A stretch of DNA of 64,000 nucleotides from assembly GCA_003151825.1 (NCBI GenBank), contig PLYO01000041.1:1-64000 (forward strand), written 5' to 3'. The notes below the pieces were generated by a model. That model saw only the letters and a program-made list of their open reading frames with translations, was not told the origin of the DNA and made no database searches. Both the position numbers and the translations under genes were made by a program. Shown here in pieces: positions 49,627 through 58,432 of this stretch (the stretch's first letter is position 1; the number at the start of each line of letters is the position of its first letter). Source of the DNA: Ignavibacteriota bacterium. GTDB taxonomy: Bacteria > Bacteroidota > Ignavibacteria > Palsa-1295.

Positions 49627-49880
49627 GGAATTTTGCCTTTACGCCGCGAGCCTTCGCGGAGTTCAACGAATGGTCCCAACTCGATCCAGAAATTCATCGG
49701 AAGATCGTTCGCCTTCTTGAAGATATTACACGGCAGCCATTTACGGGGCTTGGCAAGCCGGAGCCATTGAAGGGTCAATTCAGAGGCCGCTGGTCGCGAA
49801 GGATTACGCAGACAGATCGTCTCGTTTATCAAGTAAACGATGAAGAGATTGTGATTTTCTCCTGCAAGGACCATTACTAA
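49623..49880 (+). CDS. yoeB: YoeB/Txe-family mRNA interferase
   Basis: 85-aa RelE-superfamily toxin: FTPRAFAEFNEWSQLDPEIH, FTGLGKPEPLKGQFRGRWSR, RITQTDRLVYQV, and C-terminal ISCKDHY-type ending (IFSCKDHY). The GKPEPLKG, WSRRI and terminal H-Y residues are diagnostic for YoeB, a ribosome-dependent mRNase. Confidence 0.92.
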   Translation: MRNFAFTPRAFAEFNEWSQLDPEIHRKIVRLLEDITRQPFTGLGKPEPLKGQFRGRWSRRITQTDRLVYQVNDEEIVIFSCKDHY

Positions 49881-49951
49881 CCTTCCAGCGCCTTCACGCC
49901 CGGCAGCACTTTTCCTTCCACTCGCTGCGGCGGGCAACGCCATCCGCAGCT

Positions 49952-50188
49952 GCCCCAATCTTCTCGCAATCTACGGAGATCGCGTTTACATCCGCCACTG
50001 CGGGCTATGCGGAAGTATCGGTGGTGAATATCTTAGGCGCGTCCGTAGCGCATCTGTTTTCCGGTGAGTTAGCTGCGGGCGAGCATGATTTCGCGTGGGA
50101 TGCACAAGGGATGGCGCCGGGAAGTTATTGGTGCGTTGTGCGAATGGGCAATAGCGTGGAGCGGGTTGCGCTATCGGTGCAGCGGTGA
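49952..50188 (+). pseudogene. T9SS sorting-domain remnant
   Basis: In-frame sequence reading FSQSTEIAFTSATAGYAEVS, then VVNILGASVAHLFSGELAAG, MAPGSYWCVVRMG and VALSVQR-stop is a complete type A T9SS C-terminal domain. It resembles that of the 15682-16950 protein (TAGYAEVSVVNILG versus AAGYAEVSIVNMLG). No start codon or cargo part precedes it; the YoeB gene ends 71 nt before. The remaining 3' end of a disrupted cargo gene. Confidence 0.85.
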
Positions 50189-50190
50189 TT

Positions 50191-50493
50191 GTCTGAACCA
50201 TGATTTGGGGCGATTTCAGAGATTAAGGAGATGGGGATTAAGAGGGTATAGAGTGTCATGTCATCCTGAGCGGAGTTCTTTCCGACGAAGGAGGAAAGAA
50301 CAGAGTCGAAGGATCTCCGGACGTTCACCAGTAAGCGAAACTACATGAGATCCTTCGACTCCGCAAAATTCCGCAGTCGCTACGTTTTGGCCCAGAGGGC
50401 ACCCTGCTCAGGATGACAGGTTGAGATGATATTCTTTTACTCAAATTCCCCATCTTTTTAATCTCTGAAATCGCCCCAAATCAAGGTTCAGAC
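50191..50493. repeat. Nested inverted repeats upstream of topA
   Basis: Outer arms start GTCTGAACCATGATTTGGGG and run ~50 bp (50191-50240 and the complementary end at 50493). Inside the loop sits a second palindromic element (50260-50417) with ends GTCATCCTGAGC...GCTCAGGATGAC. The outer unit is of the same family as 39421-39523. Confidence 0.88.
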
Positions 50494-50563
50494 ATTCCCC
50501 TCCCCGTGAACTCCCTTCCTCTTATAGTAGTTTGCCGCCACTTGCCACAATGACCACCCCCAA

Positions 50564-50586
50564 CCCCCTCCTTGAAAAGGAGGGGG
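50564..50586. repeat. 23-bp palindrome, intergenic copy
   Basis: Identical to the copy embedded in nrnA at 5882-5904. Confidence 0.9.
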
Positions 50587-50625
50587 AGTTCTTGAGGGAA
50601 CTCGGTTTGTGTTTAATAAGTAACA

Positions 50626-52992
50626 ATGGCTAAATCATTAGTAATCGTAGAATCGCCGGCGAAGGCAAAGACCATCAATAAGTATCTTGGTCCGGGTTAT
50701 ATCGTGGAGGCTTCGGTCGGGCATATCAAAGATTTGCCGAAATCGAAGCTGGGCGTCGATGTGGAGAACGGCTTCGCGCCGACCTACACGACCGTCAAAG
50801 GCAAAAAGGAAATTATCGACCGGCTGAAAAAGCTCGCCGCAACCTCGAAGGAAATCTTCCTCGCGACCGATCCGGACCGCGAGGGCGAGGCCATCGCGTA
50901 TCATCTCGCGGCTATTGTATCGGAGAAAAATAAGAATATCAAGCGGGTACTCTTTACGGAGATAACGAAGAACGGCATCACCGAGGCGATGAAGCATCCG
51001 CGCGATGTTGATCAGGCGCTCTTCGATGCACAGCAAGCGCGGCGTGTGATGGACAGGATTATCGGCTATCAGGTCTCGCCGATCTTGTGGAAGGCCTTTA
51101 TCGGTAAGAGCGCCGAAGCGCTTTCTGCCGGGCGTGTGCAGTCTGTTGCATTGCGCCTGATTTGCGAGCGCGAGGAAGCCATTCGCCGCTTCCAGCCGAT
51201 CGACTATTGGAATCTCTGGGCTGATTTTTCGACGGAATCAACTGAGTTCCCAATCCATGCCCGCATGATCTCGGTGGATGGTAGCGAAATCCGTAATCCC
51301 GAAGGCAGCTTGCAAGATTTATCCGAAGCGGAGAAAACGGGCTTCATCGGCAACGAAACGACTGCGCGAGGATATGCAAAGGATGCGCAATCGAAAACGT
51401 ATCGCATTGCCTCGCTCACGAAGCGCGAGGTAAAGAAAAACCCGCCGCAGCCCTTTATTACGAGTTCCCTTCAAGCGGCGGCGAGCAGCAAGCTTCGGTT
51501 CAATCCGCGCAAGACGATGGGCCTCGCGCAACGATTGTATGAAGGCGTGGAACTCGGCGAAGAGGGCCTGACCGGACTCATCACCTACATGCGAACGGAT
51601 TCCACCCGCATCGCGCCGGAAGCGCGGGAGGAGGCGCTGCAATATATCGAGCGCAACTATGGCGCGAAATACATGGGCGAAGAGCGCAAGACCAAGCAAA
51701 GCAAGCTCGCGCAGGAAGCGCACGAAGCCATCCGTCCAGCGTCTGCCATGCGCGATCCAAAAAGTGTGCGCCGCTTTTTGGAAGCGGAAGATAAACAGTT
51801 GTATGCTCTCTATGAACTGATATGGAAGCGATTTGTCGCAAGCCAAATGGCGCCCGCGCTGATCGACCAGACGACGGTCGAGATTGAATCGCTCGAAAAA
51901 GAAGGAAGCCAATATCGTTTTCGCGCAAGCGGATCGGTCGTGACATTCAACGGCTATATGCAGGTGATGGACGATGTGGATGAATCGGCGAAAAAAGGCG
52001 AGGAAGGAGCCGATGCGTTGGAAGAATCGAGTAAAACGAAATTACCAAATGGCATTCGTGAAGGACAATCTTCGAATGTGGAGCATGTCGATCTGGTCGG
52101 CAGCGCAACCAAGCCGCCGCCCAGATTTTCCGAGAGTACGCTTGTGAAAGAACTCGAATCGCTTGGTATTGGCCGGCCATCCACGTATGCATCCATTGTT
52201 GGCACGGTGCAGGAGCGCGGATACGTCGAGCAGGAAGAGCGGCGCTTATTTCCAACGCCGCTTGGCTTGGATGTGAATCGGATTCTCGTAAAATCCTTCC
52301 CTGAAATCTTCAACGTGGATTTCACGGCACAGATGGAGCAGGAGCTTGATACTATTGCCTCGAACGAGCGAACCTACGAATCGGTCATGACCGATTTTTA
52401 TGTGCCGTTCAAGAACGTGCTCGATCAGGTAGAAGAGCGGCTTGCAGAAGAGCTGCCGGTTCGCGCGTGCCCGAGTTGCGGCTCGAAAAATACGGAGGTA
52501 AAATCAGGCTGGTTCGGCATGTATCTCGATTGCGCGGACTGCGGTAAAAAGACTTCCCTAAAGAACGAAGGCAGGCCCGCGCCGGAAAATACGGGCGAGC
52601 AATGTCCCGAATGTATTCAGCGCAATGATGGCGAAGGGATCGGTGAATTGCTCATTCGATCGAGCCGCTTCGGGAAATTCATCGGTTGCAGCCGATACCC
52701 GAAATGTAAATATACCCGCCCGATGCCGACGGGAATTAAATGCCCGAAATGCCTCGTGGGCGATATTAGCGAACGGCGCGGCGGCAAAGGAAAACGCAAG
52801 TTCTGGGGATGCTCGCGCTATCCCGACTGCGATTTTATTTCCAACGATAAACCGGTGAACGCCGCGTGTCCGATATGTAACAACAATTGGCTCGCAACCA
52901 AATGGGTCCGCGATCGCGGCGAATTCTTAAAATGCCCGAACTGCAAACGCGAGTTTACGCCCGAAATGAATGAGATAGCGGAACCGGGATGA
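50626..52992 (+). CDS. topA: DNA topoisomerase I
   Basis: 788-aa type IA topoisomerase that relaxes negative supercoils. Toprim domain with SLVIVESPAKAKTINKYLG at the start and ATDPDREGEAIAYHL. The catalytic Tyr is in GLITYMRTDSTRI near residue 326. Four C-terminal zinc ribbons (CPSCGSKNTEV, CPECIQRNDGEG, CPKCLVGDISER, CPICNNNWLATK) contact ssDNA or RNA polymerase. Single-gene unit bounded by two nested palindromic repeats. Confidence 0.97.
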   Translation: MAKSLVIVESPAKAKTINKYLGPGYIVEASVGHIKDLPKSKLGVDVENGFAPTYTTVKGKKEIIDRLKKLAATSKEIFLATDPDREGEAIAYHLAAIVSEKNKNIKRVLFTEITKNGITEAMKHPRDVDQALFDAQQARRVMDRIIGYQVSPILWKAFIGKSAEALSAGRVQSVALRLICEREEAIRRFQPIDYWNLWADFSTESTEFPIHARMISVDGSEIRNPEGSLQDLSEAEKTGFIGNETTARGYAKDAQSKTYRIASLTKREVKKNPPQPFITSSLQAAASSKLRFNPRKTMGLAQRLYEGVELGEEGLTGLITYMRTDSTRIAPEAREEALQYIERNYGAKYMGEERKTKQSKLAQEAHEAIRPASAMRDPKSVRRFLEAEDKQLYALYELIWKRFVASQMAPALIDQTTVEIESLEKEGSQYRFRASGSVVTFNGYMQVMDDVDESAKKGEEGADALEESSKTKLPNGIREGQSSNVEHVDLVGSATKPPPRFSESTLVKELESLGIGRPSTYASIVGTVQERGYVEQEERRLFPTPLGLDVNRILVKSFPEIFNVDFTAQMEQELDTIASNERTYESVMTDFYVPFKNVLDQVEERLAEELPVRACPSCGSKNTEVKSGWFGMYLDCADCGKKTSLKNEGRPAPENTGEQCPECIQRNDGEGIGELLIRSSRFGKFIGCSRYPKCKYTRPMPTGIKCPKCLVGDISERRGGKGKRKFWGCSRYPDCDFISNDKPVNAACPICNNNWLATKWVRDRGEFLKCPNCKREFTPEMNEIAEPG

Positions 52993-53005
52993 CGCGGAGG
53001 GGACA

Positions 53006-53311
53006 GAACCTGGATTACGCGGATTTAAACGGATTGCGCGGACGATTTTTGGGATTGATTTTTAGGATGAGAAACCTGCACTTGTGCCTTCATGTCATCC
53101 TAAGCGGAGTTCTTCCGACCGAAGGGAGGAAGAACGGAGTCGAAGGATCGGGTTGCTCTACCAAAGATTCTTCGACTTCGCAAAACTCCAGCGCATGATC
53201 GATCATGCGCGTATTGCTCCGTTTTGCCCCGCTCAGAATGACAAGCTCTATCAATTTTACATCCTGAAAAATCGTCCGCGTAATCCGCTTAAATCCGCGT
53301 AATCGTGGTTC
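53006..53311. repeat. Nested inverted repeats downstream of topA
   Basis: Outer arms contain GGATTACGCGGATTTAAACG (left) and its complement ending CGTAATCGTGGTTC (right). The loop holds a GTCATCCTAAGCGGAGTTC...CTCAGAATGAC element (53094-53242). The right end provides the TGA stop of the next minus-strand gene (GTGAACCACGATTACGCG). Confidence 0.88.
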
Positions 53312-56300
53312 ACTCCTTCGCCATCTTCAGCATTTGCGGCGGCTCGCCATTAGCCTGGAACTCGTAGAAATAAATTCCGGGAGTAAGCGAGGTCGCATCG
53401 ATCGTGGTCTCGTACCGGCCCTGCGCGAAGGCTTGATGATCGATGGGCCTGAGCACTTCGCGGCCCGTTGGGTCGAGCAGGCGAATAGTGACGATGGTGT
53501 TGTCGGCATCCACGCTGAAGGGCAGCGTGGTACTCGAAGAACCTATGCCAAACGGATTTGGAACATTTTGCTCGATGAAGTTCGCGATCGGTTCTCCGCC
53601 ATCGAGAAGATGGATCGTGCCGCAAATGGAATCGAGGAAAATCGTCGTCGATGCATCCGATGCAATGACTTCCTGGTTGCCCGGAATCGTATCGAATCCA
53701 AGCAGCGGTGAGCTTGCGCCCTCCTGGAGGTTCGTATGCAGCTGGAACATCAAGTTGATGAGTGAGCCGGGTGTCGTGAATTCACTTGAGTCGGAATAAA
53801 TGTCATAGTGGATGGCTCCCGGACGAACGGTGAAGGTGGCGCTGTCTTTTTGATCGAGATTTCCAGGCCCAACTTCTTTGAAATCCACCATCGTTGGATC
53901 GAAAGTGATCGTCCCGCTGAAGTGGTTAATTCCGAGCGTATCGGGAATAACAGATTGCAAATCCAGTTCGGCGGCAATCTTATCTCCCGGCCGTCCCCAA
54001 TAGGCATGTGGGAACCCAATTTGCACGTGGAGCGGCGGCACATCGTTTGCGATGAGCACGAGCGTGTCCGTCGATCCATCGTCAAGCGTCCAGACGATGT
54101 AGCCGATGCGAGGAGTCGATTGCAACTGCAACGGCTGCGATGCTGTGAAGGTAACAGAGTAAGTGGCCATCCCATTAGTGTCGATCGTCGTATTCGCTGG
54201 GATGATCGGCGTCGGCGTGAAGTCATTCTTATTCGGGCCGGTTACACCCACGTAACTTACGGTGAGTGGCCAGTTGCCCAGGTTGGAAAGAGAAAAGCTT
54301 CTCGTGATACTGCGGCCCAGCGCGACCGTATCGAAATTGAGCGTATCGACCGAAAGCTTGGGAACCGGCGCTGCGCCAATGCCAACCAAAACGACCGAAT
54401 TACGAATCGAATCGCTGAATGGATAACCTTTCCCGGTAATAACCGATTGTACCGGCCCAATAACTTTCGGCGCAAATGAAATTTGTACCGGTTGAGAACT
54501 ATCGCTACCCACCCTGATCGGAGGCGCGGCAGGAATGGCGGAAAAAGGCGATTGCGGCTCGTTGATCTGTGTAGCGGTAAGCACCGTATCCGAGGTGTTG
54601 ATAAGCAGAAGTGTACTGTCCGGAGGTGGCGTGCCGACACGCACCACCCCGAAATTAATCGTGTCACGATCGAAGGCAAGGAAACCGGCGCGGTCCTTAC
54701 CGATGAGGATGACTGTGTCCACGGTTCCGTCATCATAATGGAAGATGAGTTTGGCCTCGTGATCGGGAAGCTTGGGCAGGCGTGGGGTGAATGTCACGGA
54801 ATAAGTCGAAGAATCGCCGATCGCGACGGAATCCTCGGCGATCGGATCGACGGTGTCGCCCGTTCTTACAACCACGACAGTAAATTCCGAATCCGAATCG
54901 CCTATCTTTTGCAGCTCTACCGCGAGCGGCCAATCGCCCGTATCCCGGAGCGTTAGCGTCATCGGGTTGCTCGTATTGAGCAGCGTAACCTTCCCGAAAT
55001 TCATCGTGTCAGCCGAAAGCACGGGCACCGATTGCGCGCCAATACCCGAAATCGGAACGGAATCCTCGATCATGGCGCCGCCGCCGCCGTGCAGCCAGCC
55101 CGAAAAATGGGAACGAAACGGCGGAGTAAAGACGACCGTATCGTAATAAGTTCCATTGGCCGGTACCGAGGCCGTCTTATCCCTTGGGTAGAAAGGCTCT
55201 CCATTTAGCGTGATCCAAACCCTGCCGATGGTCTGATCGATGCCTTCGTTATTTCCAAAGCAGACCCCTGTGTTCCGGCTGCTGCCGACGCGAACCTTAC
55301 CGAAATCAATCGGAATGTGGCTGCAAAACTGAATAGATTCCGTGGCTTCCGTTGCTTCGAGCAGGACCGTGTCCATCGAGCCATCGCAATAATGGATTTC
55401 GAGCGTGGCCCAGTGGACGCCTCCGGTGTGGGCGTTCGTCATAAAGGTAAAGCCGATCGCCAGCGAGCCAGCCCCGCTATCTGCGACGGTGTCAGGGAAA
55501 TATTTCGGGCTCAGCAGCGTGAACTCGCTCGAGTAAGGCCCGACAACGTCCATGCTGCAAATGTCGAGGGGATAATCCCCCGTGTCCGTGAGGACGGTCG
55601 AACCATAATACTTCTCGCTATCCTTACAAATACCATAACCGACGATCGGCGGAGTGAAGACCGGCTGTGCCACCGCTCCAAATCCATACATATAGATCGA
55701 ATCGACTTGGCCGTTATAGCATTGCATGTGTATCCATGCGCCTGCCGGACTATGAACGGTAGGCTGGAAAACGAAATGAAGGCTATTCGTGCCCAAATTG
55801 AACGTAGTCGAATCGGTCCCAATTAATTGGAATTCCAACGGCCCTGGCCGTGGGACGGCCTGAACGAATTGATAGTTGAACGAGACGTTGCTCGGGCTTG
55901 CGTTGTCCACTCCCACCGAAAGCTCGAGTGAATCTCCTACTTTTACGCGGCCAAAATTGATGATATTGGTATCGTATTTTACCTGCCGCTGCTTCTCTAC
56001 TCCGCTGAGTTGGACGATAACCGGCTGCGAGCCATCGTCGGAATAAAATTTCAAACAGGCATCGAGCGATGCATCGATGGTCGTGACTGGACGGAATGTG
56101 ATCCCATAAATACGCGAGGCGCCCGCATCCAGATAAAAGCTCGTGTCCGATGGATCGAAGCTAAAGTCGCTGGTATCGGCGCAGCCTAATCCTGCCCGGA
56201 CGACATGTGCCGTCCAGTTGCCGATATTGCTGATCGTATCGAAGAGCACGGTGTCATCGTTCGTAAAGAGCGAGCCGAACACAAGCGCGGAATCCGAGGC

Positions 56301-57611
56301 GATGACATGCGGCATGGCCCCGTTGCCGATCAGGACGACGGTGTCCACTTTTCCTTCCCCGTCCGTGATAATGGCTTTTGCCTCGTAAAATTGCGCGGCC
56401 GCCGGGGTAAATTGAAATGGAATTAGCATATTCTCAAAAGGAGGATCGCTGCCGGGCGTGTGGAAGTTCGTTGCAAAAATGTTGCTGCCGGTTCCGGGCA
56501 TAGGGACGATCGAAATGGAATCAATGAGATAAGCCGCTGACCCCGAATTCCAGGCGCTCGCGCTTTGCAAGGAGGATGATCCCACGCGGACGGTTCCGAA
56601 ATCGATCGTGTCCGGCCCGATCGATCCATTCGGCGCGGCACTGAGGCCGCTCAGGACGATAGGGAATATGTGTTGGCAGCCGGTGTTGGTGCAGTGAATG
56701 TGGAGCGTAGCGGAGCTAGTCACATTAGGTATGGGAGGCGCATAGGAAACCTCGAACTCATTGGTGGAAACCGAATCGAGCGCGAAGGGATAGCCCCGCT
56801 GAGAAATGAGGCTAAAGTTGGAAGCTTGAGGTCCATCGATCCACACGCTGTCGATCAGGAGCGGGTCGAGTCCATAGCTCGCAATCGAATCGAGCAGGTG
56901 GCGAACCTGGCCGACATTCGTCTTCAGGAACGAAAGCGTGTCGTGCTGAATGGAAATGCCGGCAGTGAAACGCGCGCTCCGAATGGTAATTCCGCCGGTG
57001 GCATTTTTATATTGGGAGCCATCGGGGTAGGTGTTGAGCTGGTTATAGACTCGGAAATAAAAAAGGCTGCCGTCGCCAGGATACACCACGCTATATTCAT
57101 GATTGGGCTGATAGCTGTTCTCATCAACGTGAAGCGAATCGGAGGTCGCAAAAGCGTTGTTGTGGTTATTTATCTGGAGATAGACCTGATAATTCGTGCC
57201 ATTCCACGTTGGGGGATTTGCCAGCGGGTGTGGTGGAGGCGAGACTGGATCGCTGAACAGGTAGCGCGCATCGAACCCGGTCGAGACCTGCCATGGGAAG
57301 ACTCCGAAGGTCCCGCTGAAATAAAACTTCGTCGAGATACAACCTGCAGTGTAAGCAAACCCGGTATTGCCATTCATGCTGCGAGCAGAAATGAAAGTAG
57401 TGTCGCGCGGAGTGGTCGTTCTCCATTGCTGTGCATGGGCGGTATTCGCGCCGAGGGCGCATACGGCGAGGGCGCATACGGCGAGGGCAACCGCGAGGGC
57501 TGCCGTGCCGAAGGTAACCGGGAAATACCGTAATTTCGTGCTGCGCCCGCGCCTCTCACGAATGAAATTCATTCTTATGGTGTGGCTAACGCTTCTCGTC
57601 GTTCGTTTCAT
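53310..57611 (-). CDS. Giant choice-of-anchor-D T9SS protein with cohesin-like domain
   Basis: 1433-aa secreted protein. Long n-region, then signal peptide containing a short duplicated ALAVC unit and ending NTAHAQ. About ten ASH/choice-of-anchor-D immunoglobulin-like repeats follow, each with a line such as INFGRVKVGDSLELSV and a ...F-x-P sentence end. Near the C-terminus a cohesin-like domain (HVQIGFPHAYWGRPGDKIAA, GTITFDPTMVDFKEVG) precedes a type A sorting domain (NPFGIGSSSTTLPFSV, then IRLLDPTGREVL). Likely a surface adhesin or scaffold. Confidence 0.87.
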   Translation of the reverse strand: MKRTTRSVSHTIRMNFIRERRGRSTKLRYFPVTFGTAALAVALAVCALAVCALGANTAHAQQWRTTTPRDTTFISARSMNGNTGFAYTAGCISTKFYFSGTFGVFPWQVSTGFDARYLFSDPVSPPPHPLANPPTWNGTNYQVYLQINNHNNAFATSDSLHVDENSYQPNHEYSVVYPGDGSLFYFRVYNQLNTYPDGSQYKNATGGITIRSARFTAGISIQHDTLSFLKTNVGQVRHLLDSIASYGLDPLLIDSVWIDGPQASNFSLISQRGYPFALDSVSTNEFEVSYAPPIPNVTSSATLHIHCTNTGCQHIFPIVLSGLSAAPNGSIGPDTIDFGTVRVGSSSLQSASAWNSGSAAYLIDSISIVPMPGTGSNIFATNFHTPGSDPPFENMLIPFQFTPAAAQFYEAKAIITDGEGKVDTVVLIGNGAMPHVIASDSALVFGSLFTNDDTVLFDTISNIGNWTAHVVRAGLGCADTSDFSFDPSDTSFYLDAGASRIYGITFRPVTTIDASLDACLKFYSDDGSQPVIVQLSGVEKQRQVKYDTNIINFGRVKVGDSLELSVGVDNASPSNVSFNYQFVQAVPRPGPLEFQLIGTDSTTFNLGTNSLHFVFQPTVHSPAGAWIHMQCYNGQVDSIYMYGFGAVAQPVFTPPIVGYGICKDSEKYYGSTVLTDTGDYPLDICSMDVVGPYSSEFTLLSPKYFPDTVADSGAGSLAIGFTFMTNAHTGGVHWATLEIHYCDGSMDTVLLEATEATESIQFCSHIPIDFGKVRVGSSRNTGVCFGNNEGIDQTIGRVWITLNGEPFYPRDKTASVPANGTYYDTVVFTPPFRSHFSGWLHGGGGAMIEDSVPISGIGAQSVPVLSADTMNFGKVTLLNTSNPMTLTLRDTGDWPLAVELQKIGDSDSEFTVVVVRTGDTVDPIAEDSVAIGDSSTYSVTFTPRLPKLPDHEAKLIFHYDDGTVDTVILIGKDRAGFLAFDRDTINFGVVRVGTPPPDSTLLLINTSDTVLTATQINEPQSPFSAIPAAPPIRVGSDSSQPVQISFAPKVIGPVQSVITGKGYPFSDSIRNSVVLVGIGAAPVPKLSVDTLNFDTVALGRSITRSFSLSNLGNWPLTVSYVGVTGPNKNDFTPTPIIPANTTIDTNGMATYSVTFTASQPLQLQSTPRIGYIVWTLDDGSTDTLVLIANDVPPLHVQIGFPHAYWGRPGDKIAAELDLQSVIPDTLGINHFSGTITFDPTMVDFKEVGPGNLDQKDSATFTVRPGAIHYDIYSDSSEFTTPGSLINLMFQLHTNLQEGASSPLLGFDTIPGNQEVIASDASTTIFLDSICGTIHLLDGGEPIANFIEQNVPNPFGIGSSSTTLPFSVDADNTIVTIRLLDPTGREVLRPIDHQAFAQGRYETTIDATSLTPGIYFYEFQANGEPPQMLKMAKE

Positions 57612-57681
57612 AATACAAACCAGCTTTTAACAGACAAGAATGTAAGTCTATTCATTCCCATCCATCGATGTGTTGTGTTCC

Positions 57682-57847
57682 GCATCGCCGGGGCGATGCA
57701 CGCATCGTTGCCGATGCGGGTAGCCTCGGGGCGGAGGCTAACGGAGTGAAGTCGAGCGCGAGCACTTCAAAGTGTTTAGTGCTCACCGCATGGGCATGCG
57801 GATCGTCGAAGAAGTGAGTTAGCGGTTTTTCGCGGGGCATCCGCGAA
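57682..57847. repeat. Six-hairpin structured repeat in a long spacer
   Basis: Successive palindromes: 57682-57699, 57702-57717, 57721-57740, 57760-57784, 57786-57801 and 57829-57847, for example GCATCGCCGGGGCGATGC and TAGCCTCGGGGCGGAGGCTA. No ORF of quality covers them. The whole 57612-58432 spacer between divergent genes is otherwise gene-free, with promoters for both sides presumed. Confidence 0.7.
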
Positions 57848-58432
57848 GTACCAAAACATAGAGGGGCGGCAATTCTCGTTTTTCGCTGCGCGCGTCGTTG
57901 GGCTTTTAGCGCAATGAAAAACTGAAACCCCGCAAACCGGGAGCATACATAGGCGGTTCCAACCAAATTGACGATTGGGGTTTTAGGGATCAGAAAGTTG
58001 GCATTGTGGGGAAATATGGGGCAAAAATTCGGGTATTTTTAAGCCAAATACCGTTTTTCATGGGAGCCCTCGAAAAATTGATTAATTTCGCATCCCTATT
58101 TCTGCTTTCTACCCCATCCTTCGTTTTGACGCTACCCAAAGTACACCCCGAGGAACCCCGATCGCCGAGCGTGAACCAATTCCATGACACGGCGTTCACA
58201 ATGCACCGCTTTTCCCCGCGCGGAAGAATTTCGTCTCCCTGGTGCGATGCGCGAGACGTTAGAAATGTCGCCGCGATAGGAATGTTCGAGGTCCCAAACG
58301 GGACGGTTTGATGATGACGCTTTTTATTAATTGTTACACTCTATCGGTTTTTTGAGTTGCCCCGGAAAAACAGCATGGGGCGCTCGGCCGAAGGGAGTTT
58401 TTTTACATTACGTGACTGAAGATCAAAATAGC

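Noticed and set aside
57652-57966. 104-aa ORF over the hairpin region
   Set aside because: Coding potential is explained by the palindromic repeat; no conserved domain or start signal.
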